A stretch of 64,000 nucleotides of DNA from Deltaproteobacteria bacterium. Lineage in GTDB: Bacteria > Desulfobacterota > Desulfobacteria > Desulfobacterales > Desulfatibacillaceae. How positions within the stretch are numbered: position 1 is the stretch's first letter; every line of letters begins with the position of its first letter. The stretch spans positions 1 through 64,000 of the forward strand of contig JACRLG010000013.1 in assembly GCA_016235345.1 (NCBI GenBank), in the 5' to 3' direction. The translations under genes and the position numbers were made by a program. This document shows positions 9,888-17,075 of this stretch, piece by piece. The notes below the pieces were generated by a model. It did no database searches, was not told the origin of the DNA, and saw only the letters and a program-made list of their open reading frames with translations.

Positions 9888-11966
9888 ATGACGGAAAAAC
9901 TTCGCAATATCGGACTCATCGCCCACGGCGGCGCGGGCAAGACCACCCTCGCCGACGCCATCCTTTACGCCGCAGGCGCCGTCACCCGGCAGGGCCGCGT
10001 GGAGGAAGGCAACACCACCATGGACTTCGAGCCTGAGGAGGTGAAACGCCAGACCAGCATAAACACGGGCTTTTTCCAGTTCTCCTGGAAGAAGAACACG
10101 ATCTATATCATGGATACGCCGGGCGATCAAAACTTCTTCAACGAAACCCGCTATGCCCTAAGGGGCGCGGACTCCGCAATAGTGGTGGTGGACGCTGTGG
10201 ACGGCGTGAAGGTCCAGACCGAGCAGGCGTGGGAAGTGGCTGAAGAGCTTTCCATGCCGCTGGCCATCATCATCAACAAGCTGGACCGCGAAAATGCCGA
10301 TTTTGGCCGCGCCATGGCCGACGTGAACGAGAGCCTCACCTCGCCCAAGCCCATCATCCTCCAGCTTCCCATCGGCAAGGAGGCCGGCTTCAATGGCGTG
10401 GTGGACTTAATGGCCATGAAGGCCTACGTTTACGACGAGAGCGGCAAGGTGAAGGAGCAGGCCATTCCCGATGACATGACGGATGCCGCCGAAACCGAGC
10501 GCGAAGCCCTGATCGAAAACGTGGCCGAGGCCGACGACGCCCTTCTGGAGCGTTACCTGGAAGGCGATGCGCCCACCGACGAGGAATTGAGAATGGCTCT
10601 TCGCAAGGGAGTCCTGGAGCGCAAGTTCGTGCCGGTCCTCTGCGGCTGCGCGGTGAAAAACATAGGCATGGACCGCCTGATGGATTTCGTGGTGGACTGC
10701 ATGCCCGGCCCCGAAGACAGGCCCGCCAAGGTGGGAACCGACCCGGCCACCGGCGATGAAATAGTAAGGGAGCCCTCCGAAAGCGCGCCTTTTTCCGCAA
10801 TGGTCATAAAGACCATGGCCGACCCCTACGCCGGGCGGCTTACCATCCTCCGGGTGTTTTCCGGCAAAATAGCGGCTGACGGCAATTTCTACAACTCCTC
10901 CAAGCAGGTGAAGGAGCGCTTCGGCAGCCTTCTCCACATCATGGGCAAGGCCCAGAAGCCTGTGAGCGAAGTGGGACCCGGCGCGGTGGTTGCGGTTGCG
11001 AAACTGAAGGAAACCACCACCGGCGACACCCTTTGCGACGAGAACGCCAAGATAGTCTTCCCGCCCCCTGCTGTCCCCAACACCCTGATCTCATACGCCG
11101 TGGTTCCCAAGGCCAAGGGCGACGAGGAAAAGATAATCGGGTCACTTGCAAAGCTCATAGAGGAAGACCCGGCCTTAAAACTTGACCGCAACGCCGAAAC
11201 CAAGGAAATCCTTCTTTCCGGCATGGGCCAGGTGCACATAGAAACCGCCGTGGAAAAGATGAAGCGCAAGTTCAACGTCAACGTGCTTCTCAATCTCCCC
11301 AAGGTGCCCTACAGGGAAACCATCAAGAAAAAGGTGCGGGTCCAGGGCAGGCACAAGAAGCAGACCGGCGGCCACGGCCAGTACGGAGACTGCTGGGTGG
11401 TTTTCGAGCCCCTGGGGCGCGGCGAGGGCTTCGAGTTCGTGGACGCCATCGTGGGCGGCGTCATTCCCAAGAACTTCATCCCGGCTGTCGAAAAGGGCAT
11501 CATCGAGAGCAAGGACCGTGGCGTCCTGGCCGGTTGCCCGGCGGTGGATTTCAGGGCCACTGTGGATTTCGGCTCCTACCATGACGTTGACTCCTCGGAA
11601 ATGGCCTTCAAAATCGCGGGCTCCCTGGCCTTCAAAAAGGCAATGGAAGACGCGGCCCCCACGCTTTTGGAGCCCGTCATGAAAATGACGGTGATCGTGC
11701 CCGAAGCCTTCACCGGCGACATCATGGGCGACATGAACAGCCGCCGGGGCAGGGTTCTGGGCATGGGCAACAAGGGCAGGAACCAGGTCATAGAGGCCAA
11801 CGTGCCAATGGCCGAGGTGCTTTCATATGCGCCCACCTTAAATTCCATGACCGGCGGGCGCGGAGCCTACACCATGGAATTTTCGCATTACGACGAGGTT
11901 CCCGCCGCCCTCATCCCGAAGATTGTGGAGGCGTACAAGAGGGAAAAGGAAGAAGAACAAAAGTAG
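9888..11966 (+). CDS. fusA2: Elongation factor G-like translation GTPase (EF-G2 type)
   Basis: 692 residues, normal EF-G length. I place the start at ATG 9888 (AAGGA seven bases upstream); an in-frame start at 9828 would add 20 unlikely residues. G1 is AHGGAGKTT (residues 12-20), not the AHIDAGKTT of canonical EF-G. G2 is RQTSI. G3 is DTPGD (76-80), so the catalytic histidine of DTPGH is an aspartate. G4 is NKLD (130-133). Domains II to V are all present, including the YRETIKKK and GGHGQYGD segments of domain IV. The pattern fits the EF-G-like paralogue group found beside a standard fusA in many deltaproteobacteria. It likely acts on ribosomes, perhaps in a specialised step, with altered GTP hydrolysis. 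There is no str operon here, which supports a paralogue. The symbol is provisional. Confidence 0.85.
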   Translation: MTEKLRNIGLIAHGGAGKTTLADAILYAAGAVTRQGRVEEGNTTMDFEPEEVKRQTSINTGFFQFSWKKNTIYIMDTPGDQNFFNETRYALRGADSAIVVVDAVDGVKVQTEQAWEVAEELSMPLAIIINKLDRENADFGRAMADVNESLTSPKPIILQLPIGKEAGFNGVVDLMAMKAYVYDESGKVKEQAIPDDMTDAAETEREALIENVAEADDALLERYLEGDAPTDEELRMALRKGVLERKFVPVLCGCAVKNIGMDRLMDFVVDCMPGPEDRPAKVGTDPATGDEIVREPSESAPFSAMVIKTMADPYAGRLTILRVFSGKIAADGNFYNSSKQVKERFGSLLHIMGKAQKPVSEVGPGAVVAVAKLKETTTGDTLCDENAKIVFPPPAVPNTLISYAVVPKAKGDEEKIIGSLAKLIEEDPALKLDRNAETKEILLSGMGQVHIETAVEKMKRKFNVNVLLNLPKVPYRETIKKKVRVQGRHKKQTGGHGQYGDCWVVFEPLGRGEGFEFVDAIVGGVIPKNFIPAVEKGIIESKDRGVLAGCPAVDFRATVDFGSYHDVDSSEMAFKIAGSLAFKKAMEDAAPTLLEPVMKMTVIVPEAFTGDIMGDMNSRRGRVLGMGNKGRNQVIEANVPMAEVLSYAPTLNSMTGGRGAYTMEFSHYDEVPAALIPKIVEAYKREKEEEQK

Positions 11967-12004
11967 CGGCCTTTTTCAAGAGGCTGACATGTCATTTTAT
12001 AAGA

Positions 12005-12038
12005 GGCCGGGAGGGGAATTTTAGTTTCCTTTCCGGCC
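12005..12038 (+). terminator. Probable terminator after the EF-G-like gene
   Basis: GGCCGG at 12005-12010 pairs with CCGGCC at 12033-12038; the stem extends inward through a purine-rich/pyrimidine-rich stretch with G-T wobbles. It starts 38 bases after the stop. The downstream T-rich stretch is weak (ttgttgttg). Confidence 0.55.
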
Positions 12039-12130
12039 TTGTTGTTGCCGGACCGCCCTGCCCCAAGAAAGCGCTTTATCATATCTCCGGTTTGTGATAT
12101 TTTTCACCGCAAAAAGGGGAAAAGCGCCCG

Positions 12131-12781
12131 ATGAGACGCATGGTCAAAAGATTGACGCCCGCTGCGGCCCTGTGCGCAGCCTTCGCACTCTGCCTCTGCG
12201 CAGGCTGGCCGGTCATGGCCGATGAGCCTCCATCCGCCCCGGCCTTAAGCCTCACCGTCATCGGGGTGAAAAACGAGATAAAGGACCCCCAGTGGGAAAA
12301 CCAGCTCATAGGCACGGGCATTTCCAACCTGGTTCTCCAGGCCCTTTACGAAACAGGCCGCTACAGGCCCATAGAGGACAACCCGGAAATTCTTGCGGAA
12401 GTTGACCGCATGGTGGCGCTTCAATGGGCTGGGGAAAGCCCTCCCGTGGAAGAGGCCGACGCGGAAAGACTCGCCGGGGAACTCAAAACCGACGCCGTTG
12501 CCTGGGCCCGAACCATCCGCTTTTCGACCTCCCGCCGAAGGGGAGGCATAGGCGGGGTCTTTTCCGGGGCAAAGACCACCGTAACGGTGGATGTGGAGGT
12601 TTTCGTAAAGGAAAAGGGCAGGCCGCAGATTTCCGCCAGGGGCCGTGGCAGGTCAACAACCAATTCCACGGGGGTCTTTTTCCAGATCCGCAAGGACCAA
12701 GTTTATTTCGATCAGACCACCGTTGGCAAGGCCACCCAGGAGGCCGTTTACACGGCTGTGAAGGAAATGAAAATCAAATGA
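12131..12781 (+). CDS. Exported CsgG-like protein
   Basis: 216 residues with a clear signal peptide (RRMVKRL then a hydrophobic stretch, cleavage near VMA-DEP). The mature part opens with a beta strand LSLTVIGVKNE, then GTGISNLVLQALYETGRYRPIED. This is the core of the CsgG/HfaB/LpoB-like fold: a beta strand, a helix that selects an N-terminal 'all-subunits' segment, and a ageing 'RF/RYxxIE' strand. There is no lipobox, so it is probably periplasmic. Its stop codon overlaps the start of the next gene by four bases (ATGA), so the two are translationally coupled and probably form one complex. The precise role is unknown; CsgG relatives include curli secretion channels and outer-membrane activators of peptidoglycan synthesis. 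Confidence 0.7.
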   Translation: MRRMVKRLTPAAALCAAFALCLCAGWPVMADEPPSAPALSLTVIGVKNEIKDPQWENQLIGTGISNLVLQALYETGRYRPIEDNPEILAEVDRMVALQWAGESPPVEEADAERLAGELKTDAVAWARTIRFSTSRRRGGIGGVFSGAKTTVTVDVEVFVKEKGRPQISARGRGRSTTNSTGVFFQIRKDQVYFDQTTVGKATQEAVYTAVKEMKIK

Positions 12782-13407
12782 AAAGATGGATGATTTTTAC
12801 GATCCTCCTGTTTTCTGCGCTGGCCGGCGGATGCGCCACAACGAGCGCAACCGATGAACCATCCCCCAAGGCGGCCGCCGCCCCGGCAGTGGCCTTTCCC
12901 GAATATAAAGGCGAAAAGACCACCCTGGCCGTGCTTCCCCTCGGCCTTTCACAAGCGGCGGCCAAGCGTTATCCGCATCTTCAGGACAGCGCCGTGGGCA
13001 TGGGAATGCATAACCTCATCACCGACGCGCTTTACAGGACCAAGCGCTTCATCTTCGTTGAGCAGGACGAAAAGGTGGTGAAGGACGTCTTCAAGAAGCA
13101 GTGGCTTGCCGCCACGGGAGCCGTTGACCAGTCCTCGGCGGTGGAGCTCGGCAAGGTTCTCGGAGCGAAAAAAGTGGTTTACGGCGAGGTTTTCGATTAC
13201 TCGGAAGGAAAAGACGAATCCGTCACGGGAATGTGGAAATCCGTCAAGCCCCGCATCCGCGTCGGCGTCCAGGTTCGCCTGGTTGACGTTGAAACCCTAG
13301 AATACGTACCGGCATCAGGAACCGCCACCGGCCCGGACTGGGGCGAAGCAGCCCGCATGGCCGTGGAATCGGCGGTATCACGACTCATTGGCCAGTTACC
13401 CCATTGA
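12778..13407 (+). CDS. CsgG-family outer-membrane lipoprotein
   Basis: 209 residues. The start is ATG 12778, which overlaps the previous stop (ATGA); a longer in-frame reading from 12424 lies inside the previous gene and is rejected. The N-terminus ends in the lipobox LAGGC (cysteine about residue 21), so it is a lipoprotein. TTLAVLPL, then a helix NLITDALYRTKRF with IFVEQDE, then LGKVLGAKKVVYGEVFDY match the CsgG fold step by step (compare RFxVVER and GADYLVxG in family members). Residues after that give the strand-rich RIRVGVQVRLVDVET. It may form an envelope assembly or transport complex with the preceding exported paralogue and the beta-barrel that follows 12 bases later. Confidence 0.8.
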   Translation: MKRWMIFTILLFSALAGGCATTSATDEPSPKAAAAPAVAFPEYKGEKTTLAVLPLGLSQAAAKRYPHLQDSAVGMGMHNLITDALYRTKRFIFVEQDEKVVKDVFKKQWLAATGAVDQSSAVELGKVLGAKKVVYGEVFDYSEGKDESVTGMWKSVKPRIRVGVQVRLVDVETLEYVPASGTATGPDWGEAARMAVESAVSRLIGQLPH

Positions 13408-13419
13408 CCCGGAGGAAAA

Positions 13420-14547
13420 ATGCGAAACAAAAAAACAGGCAAAATCGTCCTAACGCTTTTTCTGGCGGCAATCCTTGCAAGCATGACGGCAGGTTCCGCC
13501 TTTGCGACCGAGCCAACCCCGCCCACCGACACCACCTACAGCGAAGTGGCCAACTACATCAATAACTACGACCTGCCCGGCACCCTTACCTGGCAGGACT
13601 TCATGGCCCAGCCTTGGGAAGCGGACCAGTTCAAGCAGGAGTTCGGTTCTCTCTACGGCAAGTATTTCACCCATGAGCAACTGGACGAGTTTTACAGGAT
13701 ACTGGGAACCGACGGCTCGGAAGCGGCGCTGGCCTACGCCGAAACCTTTCTGAGGCCGACCTCCAGCGGCATGTCCGAGCCCAGTTCCGCCCCCCAGCGC
13801 GTGGCGGAGGTGATGCTGAGGAACGTGGTGCTTCCTCCGGCGGTCACCCGTCTGCAGAAAAAAGCCATGCTGAAGGATCGCACCAACACCCGCTTTGTGG
13901 GCGGCGATCTTCGGTATGAATGGGTGAACACCGGAAGCGGACGCGACGGCGAAATCCCCGGTTTCACAGCCGGAATGGCATGGGACCAGGATCAGTTCTC
14001 CTACGGCTTCATGATTCCCTATGATCACCTGGACATGGACGGCTGGAGCGCCCACCGCTTCGGCGTGATCGGTTTTGGCCGGCATAACCGCCAGGTGGCC
14101 CAGGACACCACCGCAAGCCTCACAGGAAACGTCCATTACATGTATCTCGACGTTGACGATTTCGACTCGGTCAATTATTACGGTTTCGGCCTTTCAGCCG
14201 CAGCGGTCAAGGACCTCGACTGGGTCGTTCCCGGAGCCGCCCTCACCTACCAGCTCACCAAGGACGATACGGACAACGATGACGACGTCCAGCAGCTCGT
14301 CAAGCTGGCCTTGAACTGCGGCTTCCGGGTCGCTGAAAACGCCGTTTTCAACGTTTTCCTGGTCTATAACAAGGACATGTCCTCCGACTTGCCAGCCGGC
14401 ACCGACACCACCTTTGTGGACCTGGGTTTCGAGGCCGGTTACGCGGTCACCGACACCTTCGGTGTCAACATAGGCTACAAGACGGTCCAGGAAGCGGACA
14501 ATTACGAGTCGGATACTATATACATCGGCTCCCTCTACCAATGGTGA
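13420..14547 (+). CDS. Outer-membrane beta-barrel protein
   Basis: 375 residues, ATG preceded by GGAGG at good spacing. The signal peptide is RNKKTGKIVLTLFLAAILAS...AFA. Residues about 30-150 are a soluble, charged segment. From about 165 (DLRYEWVNTGSGRDG) to the end there are alternating strands typical of an autotransporter-like or OmpA-like barrel, ending in YIGSLYQW with a terminal aromatic residue as expected for BAM recognition. The spacing (12 bases) and strand suggest one operon with the two CsgG-like genes. No specific family recognised. A 124-bp inverted-repeat element starts at the base after its stop codon. Confidence 0.7.
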   Translation: MRNKKTGKIVLTLFLAAILASMTAGSAFATEPTPPTDTTYSEVANYINNYDLPGTLTWQDFMAQPWEADQFKQEFGSLYGKYFTHEQLDEFYRILGTDGSEAALAYAETFLRPTSSGMSEPSSAPQRVAEVMLRNVVLPPAVTRLQKKAMLKDRTNTRFVGGDLRYEWVNTGSGRDGEIPGFTAGMAWDQDQFSYGFMIPYDHLDMDGWSAHRFGVIGFGRHNRQVAQDTTASLTGNVHYMYLDVDDFDSVNYYGFGLSAAAVKDLDWVVPGAALTYQLTKDDTDNDDDVQQLVKLALNCGFRVAENAVFNVFLVYNKDMSSDLPAGTDTTFVDLGFEAGYAVTDTFGVNIGYKTVQEADNYESDTIYIGSLYQW

Positions 14548-14671
14548 CAGAGCGGCTAAAAACGCGATCCGCTGTGTTGCGCGTCGCCTCCCGGCTCGGT
14601 CACGTACAAAAGCGTACGCTCACTCGCCGCTCGCTTGCGCGCCTTGCGGCTCATCGTTTTTAGCCGTTCTG
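14548..14671 (+). repeat. Stop-codon-linked inverted-repeat element, copy A
   Basis: Starts at the base after the TGA of the barrel gene. The outer arms CAGAGCGGCTAAAAACG (14548-14564) and CGTTTTTAGCCGTTCTG (14655-14671) pair with one mismatch. The core opens with CGATCCGCTGTGTTGCGC, has a central GTACAAAAGCGTAC mini-hairpin, and closes with GCCTTGCGGCTCATCG. The core is about 90% identical to copy D at 59420, and related to copies B and C. Confidence 0.85.
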
Positions 14672-14883
14672 GCCGCCCGGATTTGACATGAGCCGCAGGA
14701 TGAGAAGACCTCAGCCTACGGCGGCCGGGCTTGAATTGCAGCTCATCGTTTTTATCCAGGCTGTCCGAGCCGTTTTGAAATAAGAGGCTGCTGGCCTTTT
14801 GTTCTTTTACCTGCCTTTTGCTGATTTTTCTGGAGCAGGCCCGGTTCCGACAGGTTCCGGGCCTGCTCCTGGGAGAAAAATCC
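14672..14883. other. Intergenic stretch with a 5'-leader hairpin
   Basis: After copy A there is a GC-rich stretch that repeats the motif CTCATCGTTTTT near 14743, possibly a decayed element fragment. Just before the next gene a perfect 13-bp inverted repeat, GGAGCAGGCCCGG (14832-14844) and CCGGGCCTGCTCC (14857-14869), has a 12-base loop. Its right arm ends next to the ribosome binding site GGGAG of the LPP20-like gene. It could affect translation of that gene. Confidence 0.45.
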
Positions 14884-16140
14884 ATGCGCTTTCGCCTGCC
14901 TGCGGTTTTTTCGGCGCTTCTGGCGTGCTTCTTCCTTGCATCCGCTCATCCGGCCCTTTCCGAAGACGCCACAGTTGATGCCGTTGACACCAAGACCGGC
15001 GACACCACGGTCACGGCCCAGGGGCTTGGCCCGGACAGCCGGGCCGCGCTTCTTGCCGCCAAGCGGGACGCGGTTGAAAAGGTGGCGGGAGCCATCATCC
15101 AGTCGGAAACCGAGGTTCGCAACTTCGCCGTTCACCGGGACAGGGTGCTTTCCCGCACCTCCGGGGCCGTCAAAAGCTACACCGTTACATCCGAAACAAA
15201 AACTACGGACGGCCTGACCGAGGTCGCCATAACAGCCCTTGTGAGCACAAGCGACGTCAACCGCGAGCTTGCGGCCCTGCGCATCCTCTTCGAGACAATG
15301 GACAAGCCCCGCGTGATGGTGATGCTGGATGAACGCATAGGCGGGTCCCCAAGCTCGGTTTTCCAAACCGAGCTTACGAAAAAACTCCTGGAATACGGCT
15401 TCAACATGGTGGACACCGCAACCGTGGCCGCCATCATCGACAAGGACGACGCGCTTCTGAAACAGGCCCTTGCGGGCGAAACTTCGGCGGCGGTGAAGGT
15501 GGGCCTTTTGAACGGGGCCGAGGTCCTGATCTTAGGCTCGGTGAAGCCATCAGCCGGCCCAAAGGTCTATGACCTGGTGTCGGGACAGGCCGATGTCAGC
15601 ATTTCGGCTGTTTCCTGCGCAAGCGGCCAGGTGCTGGCCTCCGGCACGGCCCACGGGGCGGCGGTGCATTGCAACCTGGAGGCGGCCCAGGCCGAGGCGG
15701 TGAAAAAGGCCGCAGCCCGCATAATGGAGAGAAAAAAGGAGGGGGCGACTGTCACCTCGTTTTTCGACAAGCTGGTGGCTTCCTGGCAGGACATGTCCCT
15801 AAACGGAATAGCCATTGCCGTAAAGGTCGTAAACGTAAAGGATTTCAAGGGCTACGACGTGGTGAAGCAGGCCCTGGAGGAGGCCGACTCCTTTGTGGTG
15901 AGCGTGGTCCAGCGTGGTTATGCCCGGCCAGAGGCATCCTACGAAGTTACCTACAAGGGCCTTTCCGACACCCTGGCCCGGAGCCTGGACGGCGTCGAGG
16001 TTGAGGGCCTTGGCGTGATGCGCGTCAGTTCCATGGCAAGCGGCGCTCTTACCCTGGAACTGGAAGGCCCCGATTCCGGCCCGAAGCAGGACGAAAAGCC
16101 CGCCGCGCCCGAAGAGGCAGTCCCCTCGCCCCCAGGTTAA
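14884..16140 (+). CDS. LPP20/FlgT-like exported protein
   Basis: 418 residues from ATG 14884, with GGGAG about eight bases upstream; an in-frame start at 14818 would run through the leader hairpin. The signal peptide is MRFRLPAVFSALLACFFLASAHPALS. Residues about 25-120 match the LPP20/FlgT N-terminal pattern: a V-x-A-x-G strand, then a helix ALLAAKRDAVEKVAG...I.SETEVRN, then SGAVKSYTVTSE. The middle (about 140-290) has a CsgG-like strand/helix order (PRVMVMLDERIGG, LTKKLLEYGFNMVD, GAEVLILGSV). The proline/acidic tail is probably disordered. LPP20-like proteins are envelope components; FlgT assembles the flagellar basal-body H ring in Vibrio, but no flagellar genes are here. Its stop overlaps the convergent ftsY stop (shared TTAA). 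Confidence 0.7.
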   Translation: MRFRLPAVFSALLACFFLASAHPALSEDATVDAVDTKTGDTTVTAQGLGPDSRAALLAAKRDAVEKVAGAIIQSETEVRNFAVHRDRVLSRTSGAVKSYTVTSETKTTDGLTEVAITALVSTSDVNRELAALRILFETMDKPRVMVMLDERIGGSPSSVFQTELTKKLLEYGFNMVDTATVAAIIDKDDALLKQALAGETSAAVKVGLLNGAEVLILGSVKPSAGPKVYDLVSGQADVSISAVSCASGQVLASGTAHGAAVHCNLEAAQAEAVKKAAARIMERKKEGATVTSFFDKLVASWQDMSLNGIAIAVKVVNVKDFKGYDVVKQALEEADSFVVSVVQRGYARPEASYEVTYKGLSDTLARSLDGVEVEGLGVMRVSSMASGALTLELEGPDSGPKQDEKPAAPEEAVPSPPG

Positions 16141-17036
16141 AACAGAGCTTTAACGAATTCATCCGGGTCGAAATCCCGCAGATCATCCACCTTTTCACCA
16201 AGGCCGATGTAGCGGATGGGGACCTCCAGCTCCTGGGCCACCGCCGCCACCATTCCGCCCTTGGCCGTGCCGTCCAGCTTTGTGAGAATGAGCCCTGTGA
16301 CCCCTACGGTCTCGTTGAAGAGCTTGGCCTGGGAAAGGGCGTTCTGGCCGGTTGATGCGTCCAGTATCAGCCATGCGTCGTGGGGCGAGCCCGGATAGTT
16401 CTTGCCGGCTATCCTCTTGATTTTCTTCAATTCCTCCATCAGGTTCACCTTGGTGTGGAGGCGTCCAGCAGTATCCACCAACACAACATCCATGCCCCGC
16501 GCCACAGCAGCCTCCACGCCGTCGAAAACAACAGCCGCCGGGTCCGCGCCATCCTTGTGCCGGACTATGGCCACCCCCGCCCTATCGGCCCAGATGGCAA
16601 GCTGCTCCACCGCTGCGGCCCGGAAGGTGTCGGCGGCCACAACCAGGACCTTCATGCCCTCCTTTGCATACCTCGCAGCCAGCTTTCCTATGGTGGTGGT
16701 CTTGCCCACGCCGTTCACGCCCATTATCAACACCACGTGAGGCTTTACCCTGGGCTTGAAAGGTTCGACCCGGCAGGGCTCAAGAATGGCGAGGATTTCA
16801 GACGCCAGGGCTGGCCGGAGCTGATCCGCTGTTGTGATCTCCCGCGCCTCCAGTTTTTTGCGAAGCCCCTTCATGAGCCTCGTTGTGGCCGCGACCCCAA
16901 GGTCGGCCACGATGAGGGCCTCCTCCAGTTCGTCAAGGAGATCATCGCCGATGGGCTTTTTGCCGGTGAAAAGGTCCTCTATGGGCGTGTTGAGAATTAC
17001 GCGGGTTTTTTCGAGTTTTTCGGAAAGCCAGCTCAA
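16137..17036 (-). CDS. ftsY: Signal recognition particle receptor FtsY
   Basis: 299 residues from the TTG at 17036, chosen because AGGAGG sits five bases upstream; an in-frame TTG at 17072 has no ribosome site. The four-helix NG bundle precedes the SRP GTPase domain, with [15 protein letters not shown], the [11 protein letters not shown] insertion, DTAGR and [10 protein letters not shown]. FtsY docks SRP-ribosome complexes at the membrane for cotranslational insertion. There is no long acidic A domain, so this is the short form. It lies 40 bases after smc and is probably cotranscribed. Its stop codon overlaps that of the convergent LPP20-like gene. Confidence 0.96.
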   Translation of the reverse strand: MSWLSEKLEKTRVILNTPIEDLFTGKKPIGDDLLDELEEALIVADLGVAATTRLMKGLRKKLEAREITTADQLRPALASEILAILEPCRVEPFKPRVKPHVVLIMGVNGVGKTTTIGKLAARYAKEGMKVLVVAADTFRAAAVEQLAIWADRAGVAIVRHKDGADPAAVVFDGVEAAVARGMDVVLVDTAGRLHTKVNLMEELKKIKRIAGKNYPGSPHDAWLILDASTGQNALSQAKLFNETVGVTGLILTKLDGTAKGGMVAAVAQELEVPIRYIGLGEKVDDLRDFDPDEFVKALF

Positions 17037-17075
17037 AGGTTCCTCCTGGTATAAATAATGTGGTTGTGGCAAATA

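Noticed and set aside
12424-12777. Extension of the lipoprotein gene upstream to 12424
   Set aside because: It would overlap the preceding gene by hundreds of bases and lose the signal peptide and lipobox; the ATGA overlap start fits far better.
14556-14885. Minus-strand reading frame with RTLLYVTEPGGDAQH
   Set aside because: It is the translation of the repeat element core (also seen at 59432); the two copies share it because the DNA is repeated.
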